A DNA stretch of 64,000 bases from Paucibacter sediminis (GTDB lineage Bacteria; Pseudomonadota; Gammaproteobacteria; Burkholderiales; Burkholderiaceae_C): the NCBI RefSeq assembly GCF_030254645.1, contig NZ_CP116346.1, forward strand, positions 2,355,973-2,419,972, written 5' to 3'. The position numbers were made by a program, and so were the translations under genes. Within the stretch, counting starts at the first letter, position 1, and each line of letters starts with the position of its first letter. Below are positions 55,917-64,000 of this stretch, in pieces. Under the pieces are notes generated by a model. It was not told the origin of the DNA. It made no database searches and was given only the letters and a program-made list of their open reading frames with translations.

Positions 55917-57197
55917 ATGAATGAGCAGCAGACCGACCTTCCATCTGAGTTGCCAGCAGAGAATCCGCACTATGTGCGCGCCGTCACGGACCTAGGGGAG
56001 AAGCAAGACGTCGTCGTCCAGCATGACATCTACTCCCAGACGGGCATCAAGCTGGTGGCCAAGGGGGCGCGGATCAACCGCGGCACCTATGAGCGCTTGT
56101 CTCAACATCAGCTTCGCGAGCCCCTTGACAGCATGCTCAGTGCGGCTGATGCCGTATCTGCAACGCAGCTTGCCTTTGACAGTGCGGAACTGTTGGCGTC
56201 CAACAGTTCGCTGAGCATATTGGCGGCACAAACCGGTGGAGCCGAGGTGGTGAAGCACGCGTTCGCACAACTCGTGCTGCCGACACCGATTTGTTTCCGA
56301 CTGACCGTCATGCGCGATAGTCGACTGGAAATGCTCCAGCATTCCTTGCGTGTGGCCGTGATCGCCTTTGCGACGGCGCGCCGGCTGGGCATGAGTGTGC
56401 AGGAGCAAGCACAGCTACTGGTGGCAGGCCTGTGTCATGACTTCGGGGAAATGCATACCGACCCTAGTCTGCTGGAACCTGCGCACCTGATAACGCCGCA
56501 GGAGCGGCGCTTTGTCCATGTCCACCCTATTACCAGCTACGTGGTCATCAAGGACCTTCCGGGCGTGCCCTCAGCAGTTGCCCATGCCGTATTGACTCAC
56601 CATGAGCGCCTGGATGGCAGTGGCTATCCGTATGGCCTTCGTGGGCGAGACATCCATCCGCTTGGCAAGGTGCTTGCTGTGGCCGAAGTCATGGACGCTT
56701 TGCTGCGCCGCTTCGATGCCAAGCACCTGGACGTCGTCTACCGGCTCAACTTGAGTCGATTTGATCCTGCCGCCATCCGCGCGTTGCGCGACATGCTCAA
56801 GCCACGGCATGACGTTGGCGCAAGCCCTCTTTCGGAAGGCAGTACGTCAACGCAGCTCCAGTTCGTGGAAGGCGTCCTTCAATCTTGGCAGGACCTGCAC
56901 AGCAAGTCGTTGGGACTGCTGCCTTCGCAAAGTCAACCGCTTGGTTTCATTGCTGAACGCATGGCGCGCATCCATTCTCTCTTGCTCCAGGTCGGTTTCA
57001 ACCCGGACTACCTGGGCACCATGCTGGACATGGCACGGGACGATTCAGCGCTGCTGGCGGAGTTGCAAGCAACCTTGGACGAGTTGACCTGGCAATTGCA
57101 GGATTTGGCTAATGAGATCACCCGCCGCAAGCCGGCCGTAGACCGCGAGTTGCAGGAAGGCTTTGAGGCGTTCGTCGTTCGCTTGTGCCCAGCCTAG
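55917..57197 (+). CDS. HD-GYP domain protein with variant metal motif
   Basis: The 426-residue protein has an N-terminal region of about 120 residues, then an HD-GYP domain (GLCHDFGEMHTD with His174-Asp175, THHERLDGSGYP with His228-Glu230 and GYP 236-238) and a helical C-terminal extension. The canonical HDxGK is HDxGE here (Glu178), so activity is uncertain. It is divergent from the MASE1-GGDEF gene, suggesting opposing cyclic di-GMP functions. Confidence 0.88.
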   Translation: MNEQQTDLPSELPAENPHYVRAVTDLGEKQDVVVQHDIYSQTGIKLVAKGARINRGTYERLSQHQLREPLDSMLSAADAVSATQLAFDSAELLASNSSLSILAAQTGGAEVVKHAFAQLVLPTPICFRLTVMRDSRLEMLQHSLRVAVIAFATARRLGMSVQEQAQLLVAGLCHDFGEMHTDPSLLEPAHLITPQERRFVHVHPITSYVVIKDLPGVPSAVAHAVLTHHERLDGSGYPYGLRGRDIHPLGKVLAVAEVMDALLRRFDAKHLDVVYRLNLSRFDPAAIRALRDMLKPRHDVGASPLSEGSTSTQLQFVEGVLQSWQDLHSKSLGLLPSQSQPLGFIAERMARIHSLLLQVGFNPDYLGTMLDMARDDSALLAELQATLDELTWQLQDLANEITRRKPAVDRELQEGFEAFVVRLCPA

Positions 57198-57294
57198 CGG
57201 AGCTGCCGCCTGGGGTGCCTGACGGCCGACAGGAAGAGATCAGCAGTCGTTGCAGTTGCATGGCAGCGGTTGGGCGAATCATCGCGGGCCCTCA

Positions 57295-58737
57295 TCAAGC
57301 GCCCTGCGGAATCACGACCCTGAAGGTCGCGCCGGCGGGACTGTTGCGAATCAAGATGACTTGGCCGCGGTGCCTCTCCATGATGCGACGGACGATGTAA
57401 AGACCCAGGCCGTGACTGAGGCCGGTGCGGGCGTTGCCCGCGCGTGCTCCTCGGGTGAACAGGCGGTCAATCAGTTCGACAGGCACGCCTGGGCCTTCGT
57501 CGGCCACATCGAGTAACAAGGCCAGCGGCTCTTCGCTCTCGATGATGTGGATCGTTATCTGGGCGTTCGCCGGAGAGCAGCCAAGCGCATTGGCCAGCAG
57601 GTTGCGCAGGGCCAGTCGCATCAGCCCCATATGCATGGTCGCGGTGCGGGTGAGGGTTTCGCGGACAACTTGGATGCGCTCGCGCTCAGAAGGGGCGAAG
57701 TCGCCCAGCGTCAGGTCGATCAATGTGTCGATATCCACATCGTCCTTCTCGAGCGGCAAGGCATCGTCAAGCAGGACAGCATCGGCCAGAGTGTTGTCTA
57801 CGGCGGCCGTTACATGCGACATCACATCGGCCGCGCGCTGTAGGGTGGCGCCGGCTCGGCGCCAGTCGTTCGACTGCTGGAGGATCGCGGCGCGCGCGCT
57901 CTGTAAGGCCGCCGAAGCATTGTTGAGGGGTTGACGGACCTCATGGGCGAGTGAGGCCAGCAAGGCCTCGCGTTGCATCAGAAGCTGCTCGCGTTCGTGC
58001 AGAAGCTGCGCCAGTTCGGTAGCACGTAGCTCTGACTGTCGGCGCTGCTCGAGTTCGCGCGTCAGCGCTACGGTACGAGCCACTTCCATGGCCTGCGACG
58101 ATTCGAGTGTGATGCCGATATAACCAAGATTGCCGTATAGCGCGGCAACCAGGCTTGCGATATAGACGACGGCGACTTCCGCTCCTGGCGCGAAGGCCCG
58201 GTACTCCTGCTTCTGAAGCGCGACCGACAGGCCCCGCACGACAAGGGCCAACGCAAAGAACAGGTAGGCGCCCGACACCAAGCCGGCGCTGCGATATCGC
58301 GTATGCCGGTAGAGCCGTGCTGCGGTCCATGCCACCCAGCTTGATGCGAAGACGTAGAAGCTGCTGACCACGATTACGCGCGTGCCGTCGGACGCGTCGA
58401 CGATCCGCATGGTCACGTAGGACGCACAGGCAAGCAGCCACAGGCCGAGCATGCGAGCCAAGGGCGGCCGTTCCCCGAGAGCCCGGATCAGCGCTGAGCC
58501 CAGCAGGACCCAGGCTGTAAACACGACCAAATTGGCGACGGTCAAGGTCAGCCAGTCAGGCAGTTGCCCGCGTAGACCGAGCAGGACGAATGAAACACCG
58601 TAAAGAGTGCTTCCCAAGCTCCAGAGCCAGGCGGATTGGCGATAGTCGCTGGTGCGGACAATGCTCCAGGCAACGAAGGGCAGGGCGACGTACAGGAAGC
58701 CGATGACTTGCAGTGCGGTCTGCGGATGGAAATTCAT
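57295..58737 (-). CDS. Membrane sensor histidine kinase
   Basis: The 480-residue protein has about seven membrane helices (about 5-205), a coiled coil, a HisKA domain with the phosphorylated His265 (LASLAHEVRQPLNNA) and a HATPase domain with the N box, DEGPGVP and GLGLYIVRRI. The ATG at 58737 (MNFHPQTALQ) fits best; an upstream frame overlaps the response regulator. It lies 29 bp after the response regulator gene and forms a two-component pair with it. Confidence 0.92.
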   Translation of the reverse strand: MNFHPQTALQVIGFLYVALPFVAWSIVRTSDYRQSAWLWSLGSTLYGVSFVLLGLRGQLPDWLTLTVANLVVFTAWVLLGSALIRALGERPPLARMLGLWLLACASYVTMRIVDASDGTRVIVVSSFYVFASSWVAWTAARLYRHTRYRSAGLVSGAYLFFALALVVRGLSVALQKQEYRAFAPGAEVAVVYIASLVAALYGNLGYIGITLESSQAMEVARTVALTRELEQRRQSELRATELAQLLHEREQLLMQREALLASLAHEVRQPLNNASAALQSARAAILQQSNDWRRAGATLQRAADVMSHVTAAVDNTLADAVLLDDALPLEKDDVDIDTLIDLTLGDFAPSERERIQVVRETLTRTATMHMGLMRLALRNLLANALGCSPANAQITIHIIESEEPLALLLDVADEGPGVPVELIDRLFTRGARAGNARTGLSHGLGLYIVRRIMERHRGQVILIRNSPAGATFRVVIPQGA

Positions 58738-58766
58738 GAGCCGATCAACGGTTGCGGGCCATCCGT

Positions 58767-59462
58767 TCAACTGGCCGACAACTGGGCCCTGAATTGGTAC
58801 CCGACGCCTGACTTCGATTGCAGCGGTACCAGGCAGGGGGTTGCGCGCTCGATGCGTCGACGCAGGCGGTAGATGGCTGCGTTTACGCTGTCTCCGGTCT
58901 CAACGTCGGCTGACGGCTTGCCAAGCAGTTGCCGCAGCGTCTCCCGGGGTACGACCTCACCCGCTGCCTGCGCAAAACAATCAACCAGCGCCAGATCAGT
59001 CTCACTGAGATCGATCCTTGCGCCATCCGGCGCAATCAATTGCTGCCCCTGTCTGTCGAGATGCCAGCCGCTGGGATTCAGCGCTGCCGATTTGACGCGC
59101 CGCTGCACCGCCCTGATGGCAAGGCCAACCTGCTCAAACTGGACAGGCTTGGCCAGATACATGTCGGCACCGGCAAGAATGACCTGGTTGAACGCGTCGG
59201 GCGCCAGGCGGCCCGACACGACCAGTAAACCGGCAACGCTTCGTTTGCGAATCACCTTGATCAATTCGACTCCGTCGACGCCAGGAAGCATCAGGTCGAT
59301 GACGAAGAAGTCGAAGTCGAAGGCCGACACGTGGGCCAGCAGGTCGTTGCTGTCGTCAAAGACGTCGACCTTGATCCCCAGCGAACGTAGGTACTCCGAC
59401 AGGAACTCGGTGTACTGGCGATCGTCATCAACAAGTGCGAGCGTCTTTGGAAGCATGGCCAA
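58767..59462 (-). CDS. OmpR-type response regulator
   Basis: The 231-residue protein has a receiver domain (acidic VDDD at 11-14, phosphoacceptor Asp56, Lys105) and a C-terminal winged helix (LSETDLALVDCFAQAAGEVV; DSVNAAIYRLRRRIE). It precedes its histidine kinase in the same operon. Targets are not evident. Confidence 0.93.
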   Translation of the reverse strand: MAMLPKTLALVDDDRQYTEFLSEYLRSLGIKVDVFDDSNDLLAHVSAFDFDFFVIDLMLPGVDGVELIKVIRKRSVAGLLVVSGRLAPDAFNQVILAGADMYLAKPVQFEQVGLAIRAVQRRVKSAALNPSGWHLDRQGQQLIAPDGARIDLSETDLALVDCFAQAAGEVVPRETLRQLLGKPSADVETGDSVNAAIYRLRRRIERATPCLVPLQSKSGVGYQFRAQLSAS

Positions 59463-59564
59463 TCTGAGTCAGCGAGTCGTGCAAGGCGGCGGTTGGTTTC
59501 ATGTGCGACCGCGAAGTTCCGAGGCGGGCCGGTCTACGCCGATCAAATTGCAACGCTCACAGCC

Positions 59565-59864
59565 ATGGCCATCTACACATACACACGCTACGTGGGCGAT
59601 GTCGAGCACACGGATCGCACGATGGCCTTGAAGCTGTTCGCTGGCAAACACCACACGAAGGCCTACCCGACGACCGAGGAGTTGATGCAGTTCGGCACAG
59701 AGGTGTGCGGCGTGGTGCGCCCAGGCCCAGTACTGCAGCGCATTGCGCAGGCCATGCAGGAGACGCTGGATGATGCGAAGGGGGACGCGCGCATCCCACC
59801 GGACTTACTTGCACTCATGGAGCCGGTCTGGCAGGACGGGATGGCTTACGCGCCAAAAGCGTAA
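59565..59864 (+). pseudogene. HipA-like toxin, C-terminal fragment
   Basis: The 99-residue frame (TMALKLFAGKHHTKAYPTTE, then MQFGTEVC, PGPVLQRIAQAM and EPVWQDGMAYAPKA) matches the C-terminal end of HipA-type serine/threonine kinase toxins. The catalytic core and the hipB antitoxin are absent. The frame is open upstream to 59493 (GGPVYADQIATL), which may be further relic. It sits just inside the right Tn7-like end, a usual place for cargo defence or toxin genes. Confidence 0.75.
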
Positions 59865-59898
59865 GACTCAATGGGCATGGATCATCCTGGCCCATATT

Positions 59899-59997
59899 CT
59901 GTTGTTTACGGCTTTGGGTTGGCGGTGAAGCTGATTGCCTCCCGGCAAACCCGCAGCAACGCTGTGTCGTTGTTTACGACTTTAATTGCCCGGAACA
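59899..59997 (-). repeat. Tn7-like transposon end (right) with two TnsB-box-like repeats
   Basis: On the minus strand it starts TGTTCCGGGCAATTAAAG at 59997, then TCGTAAACAACGAC, with a second repeat AAAGCCGTAAACAACAGA at about 59899-59916. It is an inverted match to the glmS-proximal end at 8299. The five bases outside are CCTGG. Outside it begins a tniQ gene without a start codon. Confidence 0.85.
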
Positions 59998-60741
59998 CCT
60001 GGCGACCGAAAGCCGGATTGCGGGAACAAGCTCGTCCCCGCGGTCGGCGCCGAACGCCTGAACCTGGATCTGCTTCAGTGGCTCCCGGGCGAGACCCTAT
60101 TCAGCCTTGTCAGCCGGCTCCACCGCCTGTGGGGCCATCGATTGGCAGATCAAACGGCAGACGTCCTCTTCGGGCGTCGTCGGCAGGGCTATCAGCACGA
60201 CTTCCCGAGCGGCCTGCATGAGTTCGAGCAGAACACGGCAGGACTGCTCGGCGACGTCAAGGCCATCGCGCTCGAGCGAACGCTTCTTCGCTTCTATCGC
60301 CCGTTCCTGAGCTCAGCCAAGGTGGATGAAGCCATCGCCGCGATGGCCGGCCCGTCCGTGGCGCACCTCAAATTCCGCCTGGGCCTACTCACGAGCCGAT
60401 TCCGAGCGCATCACCCGCTGAAGGCTTGCGCAGCGTGTATCGCCGAGGACCGTACCACCTACGGGTGGGCTTGGTGGCACCTTGATCATCAGTACCCGGG
60501 CTTCTGGGTCTGCTTGACACATGGCGAACGCCTGCTGGAATCCGCGACCAAAACCAACGGAGTCGCGCGATTCCAGTGGCAGCTGCCGGAGCTCGATAGG
60601 CCACATGCGTGGCTGCCGTGGGATGCAGCGCCAGATCGCGGCGCCGCAGAAGGGTTGTCCCGGCTTGCCAGACTTGTCGTCGAGCTGGTTGATCAGCGCG
60701 CAGTGCCACACCTGGACGGCGACGTGCTGAAGCGCCTCTAG
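59998..60741 (+). pseudogene. TniQ/TnsD-family target-selection protein, 5'-truncated
   Basis: The frame runs from the junction at 59998 with no ATG or GTG before the conserved start region LLQWLPGETLFSLVSRLHRL. It has the TniQ N-terminal motif and the zinc-binding part (CAACIAEDRTTYGWAWWHLD, then WVCLTHGERLLES). TniQ/TnsD chooses the attachment site in Tn7-like systems. The length, about 235 residues of recognisable sequence, is short compared with TnsD. The truncation at the transposon end indicates a deletion or element-into-element insertion. Confidence 0.82.
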
Positions 60742-60955
60742 CAGTGAGTGCTCGGTTGATGCCTTCGTCATCGACAGAAATCGCTGCGGAGCCGAAGTCC
60801 GAAGAACTTCGGCATCAGGTTGGTTGCGACCGTGCAGTCGCGGTAGTTGAGCGGCGCCTGAGAAGGAAGCAGCCGGCGCTCAGATTCCGTGCCAGTCAAC
60901 GCAAGCGTGTAAGCTGACGGGCATCTGTGATTTGCTTGAGGCTGCTGGCAGCTCT

Positions 60956-62053
60956 ATGAGTTCTGGAAAAAGTTCTGCTTGGGTTACTTCCGCCGACGTT
61001 GCGCGCCACGCCGGCGTCTCCAGATCAGCCGTTTCGCGCACGTTCACTGAAGGGGCAAGCGTCGCCCCCGAGACGCGAGCCAAGGTACTCAAATCGGCTG
61101 AAGCCTTGGGGTACCAAGTGAATATGCTGGCTCGCAGCATGATCCAGCAGCAAAGCAATCTGGTTGGTGTGGTGGTGTCGGGGTTCGACAACCCATTCCT
61201 ACTGAGCTTGCTCGGCCCATTGACGCACCAGTTGGCGCTTCGGTCGCAGGCGCCCTTGCTGATGGATGCGAGCGAACCGGAGCAACTTTCGAACAGCTTG
61301 CGCCAGTTGATGCAGTATCGAATCTCCGGCGTGATCCTGACCTCCGGCACGCCGCCGATTCAATTGGCCAAGGAGTATCTGCGCCTGCGCATTCCTGTTG
61401 CCATGATCAACCGCGAGCCGCTGCTGGAAGGTGTTGATGTCATCAACAGCGACAATCGGCAGGGCGGGGCATTGGCTGCCGAGGTCTTGTGTCGTGCAGG
61501 CGCTCGCAACTTGGTCTTTCTGAACGTGGTGACCGGCACGCTCAGTCCCAGTGCTCGCGGTGCCGCTTTTGCGAAGGCTCTCGCGGGTCAGGTCAGGCGC
61601 GGCGCTGTGAAGCTACGCCAGGCCACGGCAGGAGGTGTTTCCTATGCCCATGGTTTCGAAGCCGCGCGACAACTGTTCGCCGAGCCTTCGGCACGGCCCG
61701 ATGGCGTGTTCTGTACCAACGATGCGCTGGCTTGTGGCTTGATCGATGGCGCACGTGCGCTGTATGGCTTGCGCGTTCCGGAAGATGTGAAGGTGGTCGG
61801 TTTCGACGACATCCCGATGGCCGCATACGAGGCCTACGCGCTGACGACCTTTCGTCAGGACATTGGTGCATTGGCTGAGCGTGCCGTGGCTTGTCTGGCT
61901 GAACGAATGGGTGCGCCGGACATGCCAAGCCGTACGCTGGAACTTCCCGTGAGCCTGGTCGAGCGCCGGTCGACCCAGATTCCGTCCATTGAATCTACGG
62001 AGTCGGCTAAGGCGCCGGTGCGCCGCCGTCGGCTGGTTTCGCCACCCGTCTAG
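60956..62053 (+). CDS. LacI family transcriptional regulator
   Basis: The 365-residue protein has the LacI HTH (VTSADVARHAGVSRSAVSRTF) and a hinge, followed by a periplasmic-binding-like ligand domain (VVVSGFDNPFLLSLLG; NSDNRQGG; CTNDALACGLIDG; VVGFDDIPMAAYEAYALTTF). The ATG at 60956 is preferred to a TTG at 60932. A perfect tandem palindrome at 62094-62122 lies between it and the ABC importer genes, which are thus its probable regulon. Confidence 0.92.
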   Translation: MSSGKSSAWVTSADVARHAGVSRSAVSRTFTEGASVAPETRAKVLKSAEALGYQVNMLARSMIQQQSNLVGVVVSGFDNPFLLSLLGPLTHQLALRSQAPLLMDASEPEQLSNSLRQLMQYRISGVILTSGTPPIQLAKEYLRLRIPVAMINREPLLEGVDVINSDNRQGGALAAEVLCRAGARNLVFLNVVTGTLSPSARGAAFAKALAGQVRRGAVKLRQATAGGVSYAHGFEAARQLFAEPSARPDGVFCTNDALACGLIDGARALYGLRVPEDVKVVGFDDIPMAAYEAYALTTFRQDIGALAERAVACLAERMGAPDMPSRTLELPVSLVERRSTQIPSIESTESAKAPVRRRRLVSPPV

Positions 62054-62093
62054 GGAAGACCCTGACTTGCTGATCCGGGCCTGGGCAGTACAT

Positions 62094-62122
62094 TGCACAC
62101 GTGTGCAGTGCACACGTGTGCA
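62094..62122. promoter_or_regulatory. Tandem perfect palindromic operator (LacI-type)
   Basis: TGCACACGTGTGCA occurs twice (62094-62107 and 62109-62122), separated by one G, with centres 15 bp apart. Each unit and the pair as a whole are palindromic. It lies 66 bp before the binding-protein gene, right after the LacI gene. Confidence 0.88.
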
Positions 62123-62187
62123 ATCAAAAGAACCTGCAAGATAAACAGACGCTGGCCAGCGATGCCAGCCTCTTTCCGGAGACGAAG

Positions 62188-63213
62188 ATGAAGATCAAAT
62201 GGATCTGTGGGCTGTTGCTCGCGTCCCTTTCGGCCGTGCCGCTGAGCAGCCAGGCCGCAGAGCGATTGAACGTGCTGTGCGCCGCTGACAACGACTGGTG
62301 TGAATTGATGCGTAACAGCTTCGAAAGCGAGACCGGCGTTCAGGTGTCGATGGTGCGAAAAAGCGCTGGCGAAATCTTTGCGCAGATCCGCGCTGAGGCT
62401 GGCAACCCGAAGACCGACATCTGGTGGGCCGGCACAGGCGATCCGCATCTGCAAGCCGCTGCTGCCGGCTACACCGAGGTCTACAAATCGCCGCAGCTGG
62501 ATAAGTTGCAGCCCTGGGCGCAGAAACAGGCCGAGATCGCTGGCTACCGTACCGTAGGTGTCTATGCCGGCCTGCTGGGCATTGGATACAACCCCGAGGT
62601 GCTCAAGCGCAACAACGCGCCGGCGCCAAAGTGCTGGAAGGACCTGCTCACCCCGGCCTACAGGGGCGAGATCCAGATTCCGAATCCGAACTCCTCGGGC
62701 ACTGCCTACGCCGCCATCGCGACCCTGGTGCAGTTGCAGGGCGAGGCCGAGGCTTTCGCCTTCATGAAGAAGATGAACGACAACGTCAATCAGTACACCA
62801 AGAGCGGATCGGCTCCGGCCAAGGCGCTGGCACGTGGCGAGATCGGCGTGGGCATCACCTTTCAGCATGACCTGCTGAAGGAAACCGTCGCGGGCTTCCC
62901 GGTTGAAGTGGTGTCGCCCTGCGAGGGCACCGGCTACGAAGTCGGTTCGATGAGCATCGTGAAGGGGGCGAAGAACATGGCCAGTGCCAAGCGCTTCTAC
63001 GAGTTCGCGCTGCGCGCCGACGTGCAGTCCCTCGCAGTCAAGGCCAATGCCTTCCAGGTGCCCTCGAACAAGGCCGCCACTATCCCGCCGCGTGCGCCGC
63101 GCCTGGAGACGGTGAAGACGATCAACTACGACTTCGCCAAGTACGGCAGCGAGGAGACACGCAAGCGTCTGCTCAAGCGCTGGGACGACGAGATCTTCTC
63201 TCTGCCGCGCTGA
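62188..63213 (+). CDS. ABC importer periplasmic substrate-binding protein (Fe3+ / phosphonate type)
   Basis: The 341-residue protein has a signal peptide (ends SSQAAE) and the fold of the AfuA/FbpA-PhnS family (LNVLCAADNDWCELMRNSFE; GNPKTDIWWAGTGDPHLQAA; NPNSSGTAYAAIATL; GEIGVGITFQHDLLK). The family binds ferric ion, 2-aminoethylphosphonate, or other small anions; the ligand here is open. It starts an operon with the following permease. Confidence 0.9.
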   Translation: MKIKWICGLLLASLSAVPLSSQAAERLNVLCAADNDWCELMRNSFESETGVQVSMVRKSAGEIFAQIRAEAGNPKTDIWWAGTGDPHLQAAAAGYTEVYKSPQLDKLQPWAQKQAEIAGYRTVGVYAGLLGIGYNPEVLKRNNAPAPKCWKDLLTPAYRGEIQIPNPNSSGTAYAAIATLVQLQGEAEAFAFMKKMNDNVNQYTKSGSAPAKALARGEIGVGITFQHDLLKETVAGFPVEVVSPCEGTGYEVGSMSIVKGAKNMASAKRFYEFALRADVQSLAVKANAFQVPSNKAATIPPRAPRLETVKTINYDFAKYGSEETRKRLLKRWDDEIFSLPR

Positions 63214-63234
63214 GCAGCCACAAGGAGCGCCGTC

Positions 63235-64000
63235 GTGGACAAATCATTGCGTGTCTGGCTGTTGCTGGCCTTGCTGAGCAGCCTGCTGCTGCCCTGGCAC
63301 CAGCAGGAGGCAGGACTTCTGGCTGGCGAGTGGTTGGGAGCCGGCTGGCCCGGGGACCGGGCCACCGCCACTGCAGCCTGGCAGGTGCTGGGGCTGGGCC
63401 GTCTGGAACTGCTGCCGCTGCTGCTGCTGCCGATCGTGGCCGGTCTGCTGGACATGGCCAGGCTTGCGCGGCCCGCGCTTGGTACGGTCCTGATGGCCCT
63501 GGCCGTCGCGGCCTTGGCTTGGCTGGGATGGCTGAGTTGGGGCGCTGCCCCAGCCGATCAGCCGGGGCTCGGCTGGGGCGCGCTCCTGTACGCGATCTGC
63601 ACGCTGTTCATGCTGAGCACCGGCGCAGCTTGGCGCGGCGCCTGCCGCGGGGACGTTTTTGTCTGCGGTGTGATTGCCTTGCTGGTGGCTCTGGTTGGCC
63701 TGTTCGTGATGTTTCCCGTACTGCGTGTGCTGGTCGGTGCCTTCGAGCAGGATGGCGCCTTCAGCTTGGCCGCGCTGTGGTCACGCACCACCGACGCTCG
63801 CGTCTGGTCCTTGGCGTGCGTGGCAGGCGGGCAGCGTTGCGGCGTGGCCTGGAACACCTTGTTTCTGGGGCTCAGCACCGCCGCAGGTGCAACCCTGCTG
63901 GGTCTGGCATTCGCCCTGGTCATGACGCGCACCGGCTTTCGGTTCAAGAAGGTTCTGCGCGCATTGACGGTGCTGCCCATCATCACCCCGCCCTTTGTGA
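63235..64000 (+). CDS. ABC transporter permease (AfuB/FbpB type), 5' part
   Basis: A GTG at 63235 preceded by AAGGAG (eight bases) opens a frame to the window edge (255 codons seen). The product has many hydrophobic segments, including an N-terminal extra membrane region (VWLLLALLSSLLLPWH; LLLLPIVAGLLDMARLA), and in the last part NTLFLGLSTAAGATLLGLAF and VLPIITPPF, typical of the first half of Fe3+-type permeases. It should partner with the binding protein upstream. Confidence 0.88.
   Translation, partial: MDKSLRVWLLLALLSSLLLPWHQQEAGLLAGEWLGAGWPGDRATATAAWQVLGLGRLELLPLLLLPIVAGLLDMARLARPALGTVLMALAVAALAWLGWLSWGAAPADQPGLGWGALLYAICTLFMLSTGAAWRGACRGDVFVCGVIALLVALVGLFVMFPVLRVLVGAFEQDGAFSLAALWSRTTDARVWSLACVAGGQRCGVAWNTLFLGLSTAAGATLLGLAFALVMTRTGFRFKKVLRALTVLPIITPPFV

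Noticed and set aside
60792..60812. Short hairpin CCGAAGT...ACTTCGG after the tniQ fragment
   Set aside because: The stem is seven bases without a T-run; too weak to call a terminator.

Overview
This 64 kb window looks like chromosome from a high-GC betaproteobacterium of the order Burkholderiales, of a Roseateles/Rubrivivax/Leptothrix type. That placement is inference from codon usage, from protein similarity recalled by eye (DapF, DUF484, XerC, RlmI, GlmS, Pnp) and from gene style. No search was run.

1-8275 is ordinary core chromosome: the tail of a lipid A acyltransferase, dapF-DUF484-xerC (overlapping genes), a signal-peptide protein of unknown function, rlmI, an Lrp/AsnC regulator and glmS.

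8276-60741 is an island bounded by two ends of a Tn7-like transposon. The first end begins 23 bp after the glmS stop codon, the classical attTn7 position, and carries three TnsB-box-like repeats. A matching inverted end lies at 59899-59997. It abuts a tniQ gene that has lost its start, and it follows the last 99 codons of a hipA-like toxin gene. Only a frameshifted, truncated tnsB-like gene remains of the transposition machinery, and the flanks show no target duplication. The 51.7 kb interval is therefore either cargo or a much rearranged island. Surprisingly it contains rpsO-pnp-secG.

The island's other contents fall into modules. (a) TetR-YCII-tag (14.0-15.6 kb). (b) An osmotic/general stress block: GH15 hydrolase, a membrane-anchored sensor-like OtsA, OtsB, a ClC channel, a Pal-like lipoprotein, MarR and a Usp (15.6-24 kb). 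Three of its promoter regions share one palindrome, suggesting a single MarR regulon. (c) A TetR-controlled peroxiredoxin/metallo-beta-lactamase pair with three clear operators, and a putative Na+/H+ antiporter pair with a decayed second copy (24-28.2 kb). (d) Small redox and housekeeping proteins around a LysR regulator (28.3-34.1 kb). (e) A Fur-box-preceded operon of diheme peroxidase, porin, periplasmic FMN-binding protein, ApbE and a small His-containing membrane protein, facing a Fur-box-preceded TonB receptor (34.5-41.5 kb). (f) MocR, Crp/Fnr, CcoG and LrgAB (41.6-46.5 kb). (g) LysR, pirin and two isochorismatase-fold hydrolases including YcaC (46.6-50 kb). (h) A signalling block of two GGDEF proteins, an HD-GYP protein and a response regulator/histidine kinase pair (51-59.5 kb).

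60956-64000, beyond the tniQ fragment, holds a LacI regulator, a perfect tandem palindromic operator, and the start of a Fe3+/phosphonate-type ABC importer whose permease runs off the window.
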